A stretch of DNA of 64,000 bases from Mycolicibacterium neoaurum (GCF_036946495.1 NZ_JAQIIX010000002.1:3596001-3660000), one strand, 5' to 3'; positions 28,507 to 37,506 are shown, numbered from the stretch's first letter. Translations and numbers: made by a program. Notes: generated by a model from the sequence alone, not told the origin.

Positions 28507-30651
28507 CTAGACCTCTCGATGTGGTGTCGCGGGGTGCGACGTTGTGTGGAGCAGTGGGCTCCGGCGACTCCGCAGGGACGGGCGCGGTGCACTGGTGATC
28601 TTCATGACCAATGCCTGCGCCTCATCCGGCGACGTTCCGGTGAGCCTGCGGAGAGTGTATTGCAGGTTCCCGAGTTGTTCGGGATATGCCGGTGCCAACT
28701 GTGCCAATTCGTGATCGGTGTGGGCGTAGAGGAAAGCGGGCGATACCGGCTGCGTGGCCAAACCCGCTGTCTGGGCGGTGATCCACACCGCCTCGACCGC
28801 CGCTCCAGCCCGCGCGTAGTCGGCCAGTTCCTGGCCGTCCGTGGTGATCACGGCCACGGCCGACGCCCCGCCCACCCGGTCACGTGTATTGTTGCCCAGC
28901 GCCGAACCCGCGTCCCAGCGGGCCAATTCGTCCATCACGTCCGATCGGCGCAAGACGTCGAGGACGGCCAGATCCGATGGTGCCAACTCCAGCGTGCGCA
29001 CGTCGATGCCGTACTCGGGCGCCGGATCTCCTGGTGACCAGATCTCGGCAAACATCTCCGAGTGGAGCTGATTGGTCAGATAGCGAATACGGTCGGCGGC
29101 GGCGAGAACCTCGGCGCATTGCCTGATTTCGTCCCGGTCGGTGATCAACCGCAGCCGACCGCCGTGGGCGAGCGCCGCGGCATGCAGCGCCTCCCGCAGA
29201 TCGGCGCTGAAGGTGACCAGTTCCCCGAGGTGCCGGTTGGTGTTTCGTTCGAGCATCGGCCCATACATCTCGGCCAGTACCGGATCGGCGCTTCCCCCGA
29301 GTTCGACCGAAATCTGCAGCGGTGTGTGGTCACCCTTTCCGGTATGTAGTCGCGTTCCATGCCCGTGTGCTGCCGCGGCGATTCGGGCGTTCAGCGCTGC
29401 CGCGCCGAGCGCGACTGCGCTACCTCGGAATTCGACGTCCATCTGGCTGGTACGCCGCGGGTCTATGTGAAGATCGAGGCTGTGCTCGCCGATCTCGATC
29501 GACCACGGCTGGGAGTTGCCGCCCGACGGTGCCCGATGCGCGGCGTAGGCCATGGCGTCGAGTACCGATTCGAATTCTTGTCTTTCGTCCTCGATTTCGA
29601 CCGGGTCGTCGGCGGGCGCCGACGGCGTGCGGAGCGGATCGTCCACGTTGTCGAGTGCGGCGGCGACGTCCAACCGTGTCCGACCTGATCCCAACGGCTC
29701 ACCGAGCCCGATCCGGCGCACGGATTCGGCGATGAGACCGGCGCCCAGTACCACCTCGCCTGCCAATTGTGGCCAGGTCGACAATGTTTCGCCGACCTCA
29801 CACAAGGACGCTGCCATGCGCGGGGACAGCGACGTGGCATCCAGCAGTCCGAGCACGTAGGGCACTTTGTCGGTGCTGCTCAGTCCGGCCAGATCGGTGG
29901 TGCTCACCGCGCCCAACATCCCGTGCAGGATCGGGCGATCGGGTTCGAGGTCGAAACGCTCGACATCGACCAGCCCGCGGTCACTGGTGGTCATCAACAC
30001 CGGGAGCCGCCTGTGTCTGGCCGCTTCGCGTACCAGCGCCTTGGTGTCCAGCGAGTCGCATTCTTCGACCACGATGTCCAGTCCGTCGAGGAAGGCATCG
30101 ACGGTGCCTGCGGTGACGGCGTCGGGGTATACCTGCACGCGCACATAAGGATCCAGCTCTGCGATGCGGCGAGCCGCGATGATCGCCTTGTTGACACCTT
30201 CGTCGAAGACGGTGGCGGGCACCCGATTGAGGTTCGCCGCCTCGAGTTCATCGAAGTCCGCGAGGTGCAGCTCACCGCAGATCCCCTGTGCGGCCAGGGT
30301 ATGGGCGATCACATGCCCGACGCTCAGGCCGATCACGCCGATGTGCAGCTCGGCAAGTTCGCGCTGTTCGGAGTCGGTGATCAGGTTTCGGTTGCGGTCC
30401 AGGCGCAATCGCCGGTATGCACGCGGGCCCAACATGCCCACCACCGACCGTCGCCACGGGTAGTAGACCCACCGATGTGGCTCGGCCAGCAGATCGGCGT
30501 CGACCGCCGGTATCAGGGAGGCCAGCGCGCTGCGCTGCCTGCCGATATTGTCCACGAACTCGACATCGGGCCGAGCGCGCAACTCCCATAACAGCTTTGC
30601 GTCCTCGGGGTGGTCTTCGGCGAGAACGATGGCGGCGTGCGTGTCGGTCAC
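28507..30651 (-). CDS. Rv1355c-family fusion: E1/ThiF-like adenylating domain plus Acg-type nitroreductase domain
   Basis: 714-aa two-domain protein. After about 90 residues, an E1-like fold at about 95-270 shows IGVIGLSVGHVIAHTLAAQG, an acidic residue after beta-2 (LHLADFDELEAANLNRV) and GVNKAIIAARRIAELDP; the CxxC zinc site of typical E1 enzymes is not apparent. The C-terminal part (about 370-690) has the Acg nitroreductase pattern AAHRAPSGGNSQPWSIEI. The length matches Rv1355c (MoeY). GTG 30651 overlaps the upstream stop (GTGA). The reaction is unknown: adenylation plus flavin redox on one chain would suit modification of a small peptide or cofactor. The operon position with a cyclic-di-GMP enzyme is conserved in M. 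tuberculosis. Confidence 0.85.
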   Translation of the reverse strand: MTDTHAAIVLAEDHPEDAKLLWELRARPDVEFVDNIGRQRSALASLIPAVDADLLAEPHRWVYYPWRRSVVGMLGPRAYRRLRLDRNRNLITDSEQRELAELHIGVIGLSVGHVIAHTLAAQGICGELHLADFDELEAANLNRVPATVFDEGVNKAIIAARRIAELDPYVRVQVYPDAVTAGTVDAFLDGLDIVVEECDSLDTKALVREAARHRRLPVLMTTSDRGLVDVERFDLEPDRPILHGMLGAVSTTDLAGLSSTDKVPYVLGLLDATSLSPRMAASLCEVGETLSTWPQLAGEVVLGAGLIAESVRRIGLGEPLGSGRTRLDVAAALDNVDDPLRTPSAPADDPVEIEDERQEFESVLDAMAYAAHRAPSGGNSQPWSIEIGEHSLDLHIDPRRTSQMDVEFRGSAVALGAAALNARIAAAAHGHGTRLHTGKGDHTPLQISVELGGSADPVLAEMYGPMLERNTNRHLGELVTFSADLREALHAAALAHGGRLRLITDRDEIRQCAEVLAAADRIRYLTNQLHSEMFAEIWSPGDPAPEYGIDVRTLELAPSDLAVLDVLRRSDVMDELARWDAGSALGNNTRDRVGGASAVAVITTDGQELADYARAGAAVEAVWITAQTAGLATQPVSPAFLYAHTDHELAQLAPAYPEQLGNLQYTLRRLTGTSPDEAQALVMKITSAPRPSLRSRRSPLLHTTSHPATPHREV

Positions 30652-31406
30652 AGGCCGGTCAACATCGCCGGGACAGCCTCGGTGCTCTCGAGCATCGGGG
30701 CGAGCGCACGCGCCTCCGCGCGGATTGCCAGGATTTGGTCGGGGTCGGCGGTGCGGGTGAACTCCGCGTAGTCCCACCACATCATCTTCGTCTCATATCT
30801 CTCGTCGGGGTACGGCGTGGCCGGGATGCGGGTGGCGACGACGCCGCCCGAGGATTCCCAGCGCGCCAGGACATGCGCCGCTGCGGTCGCCATGGCGAAC
30901 TTAGCGCCCAATACCAGCGTGGCGTGCAGTGGCATGCGTGCGAGTGCCGGGGTGAGCAAGCGACCGCGATCGCGGTCGCCCCGGCGATCGTCGGCCGTCC
31001 ACGCGGTCTTGATCTCGACCACACCGAACGGGATGCGGTCGGCGATCATCTTGCGCACCCTCGGCAGGGCGTTCTGGCCTGCCCATTCCACGATGGCGTG
31101 CGATTCATCGGCGTGGCGGTACGGGCCCTGGGCACGCACACCGCCGATCACTCTGCCCGCGTCATCGATCGCGGTGAGGAACAGCGAGGTGGTCGCGGGA
31201 TCGGCCACCGCACTGGGTTCGATCGCCTGTTCGACGCCGTGTTTGCGATAACTGCGCAGCGCGCCGTCGAGAAAGTCGTCCCAGAGTTCGGGCTCGGCCG
31301 CTGGCGTCGCGAGCACGAGGGTGCACTCGGTATCGCGATCCCACCACTGAACCGACGCATTGTCCGGGAGTGCGCTAATGCTGGCTTCGGCGATTGACAC
31401 GCTCAT
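30648..31406 (-). CDS. GNAT-like protein, possible N-acyl amino acid/autoinducer synthase fold
   Basis: Unrecognised 252-aa protein, first in the three-gene operon. The sequence pattern recalls GNAT and FeeM/LuxI-type acyltransferases: RSYRKHGVEQ, then TSLFLTAIDDAGRVIGGVRAQGP (a beta-strand pair typical of the GNAT acceptor region), EIKTAW and a late helix ATAAAHVLARWESSGG. No membrane segment or signal peptide. ATG 31406 (MSVSIAEAS) is chosen; the frame extends to 31472. Together with the E1-nitroreductase fusion it may form a biosynthetic pair whose product is sensed or signalled with the GGDEF-EAL protein. This is inference and the family assignment is weak. Confidence 0.6.
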   Translation of the reverse strand: MSVSIAEASISALPDNASVQWWDRDTECTLVLATPAAEPELWDDFLDGALRSYRKHGVEQAIEPSAVADPATTSLFLTAIDDAGRVIGGVRAQGPYRHADESHAIVEWAGQNALPRVRKMIADRIPFGVVEIKTAWTADDRRGDRDRGRLLTPALARMPLHATLVLGAKFAMATAAAHVLARWESSGGVVATRIPATPYPDERYETKMMWWDYAEFTRTADPDQILAIRAEARALAPMLESTEAVPAMLTGL

Positions 31407-31814
31407 AAACTTGACCCACCGATCGGTACAGGGAGATTGCCACGCGGGCGTATGGTCCCTGGATAATTTCAAATAGTCGGGTTAAGTATCGCTATATCCT
31501 GCGGAAATGCCAGATCTAAATAAGTGTCATGGACTGACATAAGTTGCCAGAATCGCCATTCACGGATCGCAGCAATTCACCGGCGGATATTTGAAATGGG
31601 CCTGACTCTGGCAAAATTATCGCGAGCGTCAGTTGCGGCAAATTTCATCATCCCCTTGCCGAGTTTTCTACGACTCGGGTGAAAGTTGGGGCGTTACCTC
31701 AATTCGCTGCACTTGCACGTGAACGTCGTGTGTCGCGGAGTCGACCCGGTGTCGCTACGGCGCGACCGGGAGGCTATGCATGACACGGCAACCGTTTCGA
31801 GTGGAGGAGCGCGC
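31407..31814. other. AT-richer divergent intergenic region
   Basis: About 400 bp of clearly lower GC than the surroundings, between the GNAT operon and the MaoC hydratase gene. On the minus strand at 31442-31461 a segment with GGGACCATACGCCC resembles a DosR box (12 of 20 consensus positions) and lies about 36-55 nt upstream of the GNAT start. AT-rich stretches around 31470-31540 could hold promoters. No ORF with coding character or RNA gene was recognised. Confidence 0.45.
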
Positions 31815-32267
31815 ATGAAGGTTTTCGAGAGTCTGGATGAGCTGGTGGGTGCGGCGGGCACCGAGCTCGGTCCCACCGACTGGCTGGAGATCGACCAGTC
31901 CCGCGTAGACCAATTTGCCGAGGCCACCGAGGACCGGCAGTGGATCCATGTCGAGCCCGAGCGGGCGGCGAGCGGGCCCTTCGGTGGCACCATCGCGCAC
32001 GGGCTGCTGACGCTGTCGCTGCTGCCCTACTTCTCGCGTCACCTGTACGGCGTCAAGGGCATTTCGCTGGCCGTGAACTACGGCTACAACAAGGTCCGGT
32101 TCATCACTCCGGTCAAGGTCGGCGCGCGCATCCGGGCCCGCGCGGTCATCACCGACGTGGCCCAGCTGGCGGGCGCCGCCCAGTCCACGGTCACGATCAC
32201 CGTGGAGATCGAAGGGTCCGAGAAGCCGGCCGCCGTGGCCGAATCCATCATCCGCTACATCGCCTAG
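31815..32267 (+). CDS. htdZ: MaoC-like (R)-3-hydroxyacyl-CoA dehydratase (HtdZ type)
   Basis: Hot-dog-fold hydratase of 150 aa acting on enoyl- or (3R)-hydroxyacyl-CoA. It closely resembles M. tuberculosis Rv0130 (HtdZ) from memory: FADATGDHQWIHVDPERA-type sequence appears here as FAEATEDRQWIHVEPERA with the catalytic Asp/His region, followed by GTIAHGLLTLSLLP and NYGYNKVRF. ATG 31815 follows GGAGGAG at ideal spacing and matches the Rv0130 N-terminus; the upstream frame to 31686 is dismissed. Convergent with an acyl-CoA dehydrogenase gene 6 bp away. Confidence 0.9.
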   Translation: MKVFESLDELVGAAGTELGPTDWLEIDQSRVDQFAEATEDRQWIHVEPERAASGPFGGTIAHGLLTLSLLPYFSRHLYGVKGISLAVNYGYNKVRFITPVKVGARIRARAVITDVAQLAGAAQSTVTITVEIEGSEKPAAVAESIIRYIA

Positions 32268-32273
32268 CGGGTA

Positions 32274-33473
32274 TCAGCTCGTCATCTGGCGTTGGGCATT
32301 CTTGACCAGCCCACCGCCGATGATGAGCCGCTGGATCTCGCTGGTGCCCTCGTAGAGGCGCAGCAACCGAACATCCCGATAGATGCGCTCCACGGGAACC
32401 TCGCGCATGTAGCCGCTACCGCCGTGGATCTGGACGGCGAGATCGGCAACCTTACCGACCATCTCGGTGCAGAACAGCTTGGCCGACGATGGTGCGATTC
32501 GGCGGTCCTCGCCGGTGACCCAGAGGCGAGCGGCCTCGCGGACCATCGCCCGCCCGGCCATCACTCCGGTCTGTTGGTCGGCGAGCATCGCCTGCACCAG
32601 TTGAAAGCTGCCGATCGGCGTACCGCCCTGGGTGGCGGTCGCGGCGTAGGAGACAGATTCGTCGAGCGCGCGCTGTGCGCTGCCGACCGCCAGTGCGGCG
32701 ATGTGTACCCGCCCGCGTGCCAGCGAGGCCATCGCCGCCCGGTATCCGATGTCTTCGCTACCGCCGATCAGGCTGTCACTGCCGACGCGCACCTCGTCGA
32801 AGTTCACATCGGAGGTCCAGGCGCCCTCCTGGCCCATCTTGGCGTCCTTGGCGCCGACAGTGACGCCGGCCGTGTCCGCAGGCACCAGGAATACCGCGAT
32901 GCCGGGGCCGTCATCGTCGGCGGGTCGGGTGCGGGCGAACACGATGAACAGATCGGCATCCGGTGCATTGGTGATGTACTGCTTCTGGCCGCTGATCACC
33001 CATTGGTCACCATCGCGAACGGCCTTGGTGCGCAATCCCGCCGGGTTCGACCCGGCGCCGGGCTCGGTGAGCGCGAAGGAGGCGACCACCGCGCCCGATG
33101 CGATGCCCTCCAACCAGCGGGTCTTTTGTTCGTCGGTGCCGAAGCCGACCAGGACCTGACCGGCGATGCCATTGTTGGTGCCGAACATCGACCGCAACGC
33201 CAGGCTGGTGTAGCCGAACTCGAATGCCAGCTCGACGTCCTGGACCAGGTTCAGTCCCAACCCGCCCCACTCCTGCGGAATCGCATATCCGAACAGGCCC
33301 ATGTTCTTGGCTTGTTCCCGCAGATCGTCGGGCACCCGGTCGGCGGACATGATCTCAAGCTCCCGAGGGACCACCTGGGTGCGGATGAATTGCTTGGTGG
33401 CGGCGAGGATATCGGCGAAGTCGGCGTCCGAGACGGTCTCTGGTGACGGTGATGCGGTGACGCTCTCGGCCAT
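32274..33473 (-). CDS. Acyl-CoA dehydrogenase
   Basis: FAD-dependent acyl-CoA dehydrogenase, 399 aa. Motifs: FALTEPGAGSNPAGLRTKA, the WVISGQKQYITNA block, MGQEGAWTSDVNFDEVRV, and the C-terminal signature VQIHGGSGYMREVPVERIYRDVRLLRLYEGTSEIQRLII with the glutamate expected as catalytic base. ATG 33473 (MAESVTASP) is used. It is divergent from the SDR-thiolase-dehydrogenase operon with a 90-bp gap that is AT-rich near 33510-33535. Chain-length specificity unknown. Confidence 0.9.
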   Translation of the reverse strand: MAESVTASPSPETVSDADFADILAATKQFIRTQVVPRELEIMSADRVPDDLREQAKNMGLFGYAIPQEWGGLGLNLVQDVELAFEFGYTSLALRSMFGTNNGIAGQVLVGFGTDEQKTRWLEGIASGAVVASFALTEPGAGSNPAGLRTKAVRDGDQWVISGQKQYITNAPDADLFIVFARTRPADDDGPGIAVFLVPADTAGVTVGAKDAKMGQEGAWTSDVNFDEVRVGSDSLIGGSEDIGYRAAMASLARGRVHIAALAVGSAQRALDESVSYAATATQGGTPIGSFQLVQAMLADQQTGVMAGRAMVREAARLWVTGEDRRIAPSSAKLFCTEMVGKVADLAVQIHGGSGYMREVPVERIYRDVRLLRLYEGTSEIQRLIIGGGLVKNAQRQMTS

Positions 33474-33564
33474 CGAGGGCCCTCCTGTACGTCCGGATGT
33501 GGTTTGATCCCACAAATATCATATTTTATGTTTTTCACGGCTCGCGCCTGAGGAGGTTGGCTTC

Positions 33565-34305
33565 ATGGCTTTGTTGGACGGTCGGACAGCGGTGGTCACC
33601 GGTGGTGCCCAGGGGATCGGATTCGCCATCGCCGAGCGGTTCGTATCCGAGGGTGCGCGCGTCGTGCTCGGCGACCTGAATCCAGAGGCCACCGAGGCTG
33701 CGGTGCAACGTCTCGGTGGTGCCTCGGTGGCCAAGGCCGTCCGATGTGATGTCACCGATGCCGGGGAGGTCGGCGCACTCGTCGATGCGGCCGTCGAGAC
33801 TTTCGGCAGCCTCGATGTCATGGTCAACAACGCCGGTATCACCCGAGATGCCACGATGCGCAAGATGACCGAGGAGCAGTTCGATCAGGTCATCTCGGTA
33901 CATCTGAAGGGCTCGTGGAACGGCACCCGGCTGGCCGCGAACATCATGCGTGAGGCGAAAAGCGGTGCGATCGTCAATATCTCGTCGATCTCGGGCAAGG
34001 TCGGGTTGGTGGGTCAGACCAACTACTCGGCGGCAAAAGCCGGGATCGTCGGTTTGACCAAGGCGGCCGCCAAGGAAGTCGCCCATCTCGGTGTCCGCGT
34101 CAACGCCATCCAGCCCGGACTGATCCGATCGGCGATGACCGAGGCCATGCCGCAGCGTATCTGGGATCAGAAGCTTGCCGAGATCCCGATGGGCCGCGCC
34201 GCCGAACCCAGTGAGGTCGCATCCGTGGCACTGTTCCTGGCATCGGATCTGTCGTCCTATATGACGGGCACGGTGCTGGAAGTGACCGGCGGGCGGCACA
34301 TCTAG
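33565..34305 (+). CDS. SDR-family 3-oxoacyl reductase (FabG-like)
   Basis: Short-chain dehydrogenase, 246 aa, NAD(P)H-dependent. Motifs: TGGAQGIGFAIAERF (TGxxxGxG), NNAGITRD, SSISG, and the catalytic YSAAK (YSAAKAGIVGLTKAAA). Strong FabG similarity; here it most likely acts on 3-hydroxyacyl-CoA because it is followed, with a 1-nt overlap, by a thiolase and then an acyl-CoA dehydrogenase. Ribosome site AGGAGG at 33550. Confidence 0.9.
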   Translation: MALLDGRTAVVTGGAQGIGFAIAERFVSEGARVVLGDLNPEATEAAVQRLGGASVAKAVRCDVTDAGEVGALVDAAVETFGSLDVMVNNAGITRDATMRKMTEEQFDQVISVHLKGSWNGTRLAANIMREAKSGAIVNISSISGKVGLVGQTNYSAAKAGIVGLTKAAAKEVAHLGVRVNAIQPGLIRSAMTEAMPQRIWDQKLAEIPMGRAAEPSEVASVALFLASDLSSYMTGTVLEVTGGRHI

Positions 34306-35519
34306 TGCGCGATACCGTCATCTGCGAACCGGTGCGTACCCCGATCGGGCGCTACGGCGGAATGTTCGCAGCACTGTCAGCGGTGGATCTCGGTGTCGCC
34401 GCACTACAGGGCCTGCTGGAACGCACAGCGCTGAGTCCCGACGCCGTCGACGATGTGGTGTTGGGGCATTGCTACCCGTCCAGCGAGGCGCCCGCGATAG
34501 GTCGCGTGGTGGCCCTCGATGCCGGCCTGCCCACCACGGTGCCGGGTATGCAGGTCGATCGGCGTTGTGGGTCGGGCTTACAGGCCGTCATCCAGGCGGC
34601 ACTGCAAGTCGGCAGTGGCGGAAGCGATCTGGTGATCGCCGGCGGTGTCGAGTCGATGAGCAACGTCGCCTTCTACTCCACCGATATGCGCTGGGGCGGG
34701 TCGCGGGGCGGTATCACCGTGCACGACGGACTGGCCCGCGGGCGGACCACCGCAGGCGGCAAGTTCCATCCCGTGCCCGGCGGCATGCTCGAGACAGCCG
34801 AGAACCTGCGCCGCCGATACGGTATCTCGCGGACCGAGCAGGACGAACTCGCGGTCCGCTCGCACGAGAAGGCGGTCGCCGCGCAGCGCAGCGGGGTGTT
34901 GGCCGACGAGATCATCCCGGTGTCGGTTGCCGATCGGTCCGGTGCGAAGGTCATCTCCGTCGATGAGCATCCGCGTGCCGACACCTCGCTGGAGAAGCTG
35001 AGCACGCTACGCCCCGTGCTCGGCAAGAACGACCCGGATGCCACTGTGACTGCAGGCAATTCCAGCGGACAGAACGACGCCGCGTCCATGTGCATCGTCA
35101 CCACAGGCGAACGTGCCGCCGAACTCGGACTCAGACCTCTTGTGCGATTGGTGTCCTGGGCGGTCGCAGGTGTCGGGCCGGACATCATGGGCATCGGTCC
35201 GGTGCCGGCCACCGCCCGCGCCCTCGACAACGCGGGCCTGTCGCTGGCGGACATGGACCTGATCGAACTCAACGAGGCTTTCGCCGCGCAGGCGCTGGCC
35301 TGTACCCGGGAGTGGAAATTCGGCGAAATCGACTTCGAGCGCACCAATGTGCGTGGATCCGGGATTTCGCTGGGGCATCCGGTGGGCGCGACCGGCGGTC
35401 GGATGCTGGGCACGCTGGCCCGCGAACTCGACTTACGAGACGCACGCTACGGGCTGGAGACCATGTGTATCGGGGGCGGTCAGGGCTTGGCCGCGGTATT
35501 CGAACGGACCGTCCGATGA
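34305..35519 (+). CDS. Thiolase (acetyl-CoA C-acyltransferase)
   Basis: 404-aa thiolase performing the last step of beta-oxidation. Active-site cysteine in VDRRCGSGLQAVIQA (about residue 88), the NSSGQNDAA block, ELNEAFAAQALA, the GSGISLGHPVGATGGR histidine motif, and the C-terminal MCIGGGQGLAAVF. The GTG start shares one base with the SDR stop. Together with the SDR and dehydrogenase it forms a near-complete beta-oxidation set lacking only a hydratase; the HtdZ-like hydratase lies nearby. Confidence 0.93.
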   Translation: MRDTVICEPVRTPIGRYGGMFAALSAVDLGVAALQGLLERTALSPDAVDDVVLGHCYPSSEAPAIGRVVALDAGLPTTVPGMQVDRRCGSGLQAVIQAALQVGSGGSDLVIAGGVESMSNVAFYSTDMRWGGSRGGITVHDGLARGRTTAGGKFHPVPGGMLETAENLRRRYGISRTEQDELAVRSHEKAVAAQRSGVLADEIIPVSVADRSGAKVISVDEHPRADTSLEKLSTLRPVLGKNDPDATVTAGNSSGQNDAASMCIVTTGERAAELGLRPLVRLVSWAVAGVGPDIMGIGPVPATARALDNAGLSLADMDLIELNEAFAAQALACTREWKFGEIDFERTNVRGSGISLGHPVGATGGRMLGTLARELDLRDARYGLETMCIGGGQGLAAVFERTVR

Positions 35520-35546
35520 CCAGTGCGATGCGAAGCGAGATGGCCC

Positions 35547-36737
35547 ATGACTAAGCTCGCGCAGACCGCCGGACTCACCGATGTCCAGGCCGAGATCATC
35601 GCTACCGTGCGGCAATTCGTGGACCGAGAGATCATCCCGAACGCGCAGGAACTCGAGCATGCGGACACCTATCCACAACACATCGTCGACCAGATGCGGG
35701 AAATGGGCCTGTTCGGCCTGATGATCCCCGAGGAGCACGGCGGGCTGGGCGAGTCGCTGCTGACCTACGCGCTCTGCGTCGAAGAACTGGCCCGCGGCTG
35801 GATGAGTGTGTCCGGTGTCATCAATACGCACTTCATCGTCGCCTACATGATCCGCCAGCACGGTACCGATGCCCAGAAGCAGCGGTATCTGCCCCGGATG
35901 GCGACGGGGGAGATCCGCGGGGCGTTCTCGATGTCCGAGCCCGAGCTGGGTTCGGATGTGGCCGCCATCCGCACCAGGGGTGTGCGCGATGGTGACGACT
36001 ACCTGATCACCGGGCAGAAGATGTGGCTGACCAATGGGGGCAGCTCGACGCTGGTGGCCGCATTGGTCAAAACCGATGAGGGAGCGGAGAAGCCGCACCG
36101 CAACCTGACGGCTTTCCTGATAGAGAAGCCGGCCGGTTTCGGGGAGGTGGTTCCCGGACTGACCATCCCCGGCAAGATCGACAAGCTCGGCTACAAGGGA
36201 ATCGACACCACCGAGCTGATCTTCGACGGCTATCGGGCATCGGCCGGTGATGTGCTGGGTGCGGCACCGGGCCGGGGTTTCGTCCAGATGATGGACGGTA
36301 TCGAGGTCGGCCGGGTCAACGTGTCGGCGCGCGCCTGTGGTGTCGGGATCCGCGCCTTCGAACTGGCGATACGCTATGCCCAGCAGCGGGAGACGTTCGG
36401 TACGCCGATTGCCGGGCACCAGGCCATCGCCTTCCAGCTCGCCGAGATGGCGACCAAGGTCGAGGCGGCGCACTTGATGATGGTCAATGCTGCCCGACTC
36501 AAGGATTCGGGAGAGCGAAACGATGTGGCCGCCGGGATGGCCAAGTATCTGGCCAGCGAGTTCTGTGCCGAGGTGACCCAGCAGAGCTTCCGGATCCACG
36601 GGGGCTACGGCTACTCCAAGGAGTACGAGATCGAACGGCTGATGCGCGACGCTCCGTTCCTGCTGATCGGCGAGGGCACCAGCGAGATCCAGAAGACCAT
36701 CATCAGCAAGAATCTGCTCGATGAGTATCGGCTCTGA
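35547..36737 (+). CDS. Acyl-CoA dehydrogenase
   Basis: 396-aa acyl-CoA dehydrogenase. Motifs: FSMSEPELGSDVAAIRTRG, YLITGQKMWLTNGG, GFVQMMDGIEVGRVNVSARACG, and FRIHGGYGYSKEYEIERLMRDAPFLLIGEGTSEIQK with the catalytic glutamate. ATG 35547 (MTKLAQTAG) is chosen; an earlier in-frame ATG at 35523 is possible. It follows the thiolase by 27 bp. Its end is followed by three 30-bp repeats and a GntR gene, which is probably the operon regulator. Confidence 0.9.
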   Translation: MTKLAQTAGLTDVQAEIIATVRQFVDREIIPNAQELEHADTYPQHIVDQMREMGLFGLMIPEEHGGLGESLLTYALCVEELARGWMSVSGVINTHFIVAYMIRQHGTDAQKQRYLPRMATGEIRGAFSMSEPELGSDVAAIRTRGVRDGDDYLITGQKMWLTNGGSSTLVAALVKTDEGAEKPHRNLTAFLIEKPAGFGEVVPGLTIPGKIDKLGYKGIDTTELIFDGYRASAGDVLGAAPGRGFVQMMDGIEVGRVNVSARACGVGIRAFELAIRYAQQRETFGTPIAGHQAIAFQLAEMATKVEAAHLMMVNAARLKDSGERNDVAAGMAKYLASEFCAEVTQQSFRIHGGYGYSKEYEIERLMRDAPFLLIGEGTSEIQKTIISKNLLDEYRL

Positions 36738-36740
36738 TCC

Positions 36741-36830
36741 ACCCGGGCGAGCGCAGCGACGGGAAGAAGCATCCGGGCGAGCGCAGCGACGGGAAGAAGC
36801 ATCCGGGCGAGCGCAGCGACGGGAGGAGGT
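36741..36830 (+). repeat. Three tandem 30-bp repeats at the GntR gene start
   Basis: Units 36741-36770, 36771-36800 and 36801-36830 share the core CCGGGCGAGCGCAGCGACGG and differ at few bases. The unit is divisible by three, so the reading frame stays open. The third unit supplies the GGGAGGAG next to the GTG start. Similar GAGCGCAGCGA repeats are common between genes in mycobacteria (from memory). Confidence 0.8.
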
Positions 36831-37506
36831 GGGGTTCGTCGCCCGGCCGCAGCTTTCCGATGAGGTTGCGCGGGTGGTGCGGCGACGGATCTTCGACGGC
36901 ACCTACCCCGCCGGTGAATACCTGCGTCTGGAGCAGCTGGCCGTCGACCTCGGCATCAGCGTCACTCCGGTGCGGGAAGCGCTGCTGAACCTGCGCGCCG
37001 AGGGACTGCTGGTACAGCACCCGCGACGAGGGTTCATGGTGGTGGAGTTCACCGCCCGCGATCTCGCCGATGTCACAGACGTGCAGGCCTACGTCGGGGG
37101 TGAGTTGGCGGCGCGGGCGGCCGAAAGTATCAGCGCCGAACAACTTTCGGAACTGAAGGCCATTCAGGATGACCTGGAGCGTGCTTACCGGGACGCCGAC
37201 CCGGACCGCGCCGTGCGCCTCAACCATGAGTATCACCGCCTGATCAACGTTGCCGCCGACTCGCCGAAGCTGACCCAGTTCATGTCCGGGATCACCCGTT
37301 ATCAGCCCGAATCGGTGTTCCCGACCCTGGAGGGCTGGCCGGCCCAGTCGATCAGGGACCACCGCAGGCTGATCGACGCGCTGGAGCGTCGTGACTCGGA
37401 TGCTGCCCGGCGGGCGATCGTGGAGCACATCACCGCGGGTGTGGCTCCCTTGACAGAGCACCTGATCGCGCGCGGCGTCATCGCCAAGGAGACCGAAGAC
37501 GGCTGA
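36829..37506 (+). CDS. GntR-family regulator (FadR/FCD type)
   Basis: Transcription factor of about 225 aa. Winged helix-turn-helix DEVARVVRRRIFDGTYPAGEYLRLEQLAVDLGISVTPVREALLNLRAEGLL is textbook GntR, followed by an all-helical FCD ligand domain with DVQAYVGGELAARAA and a His-containing NHEYHRLI segment. The start is uncertain: GTG 36829 has its purine-rich site immediately adjacent; the frame continues to ATG 36721 and would then encode three SGRAQRREEA repeats. It follows the dehydrogenase and probably controls this lipid operon. Confidence 0.8.
   Translation: MGFVARPQLSDEVARVVRRRIFDGTYPAGEYLRLEQLAVDLGISVTPVREALLNLRAEGLLVQHPRRGFMVVEFTARDLADVTDVQAYVGGELAARAAESISAEQLSELKAIQDDLERAYRDADPDRAVRLNHEYHRLINVAADSPKLTQFMSGITRYQPESVFPTLEGWPAQSIRDHRRLIDALERRDSDAARRAIVEHITAGVAPLTEHLIARGVIAKETEDG

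Noticed and set aside
36741..36830. CRISPR-like array
   Set aside because: Units are contiguous without spacers and there are only three; no cas genes are nearby.
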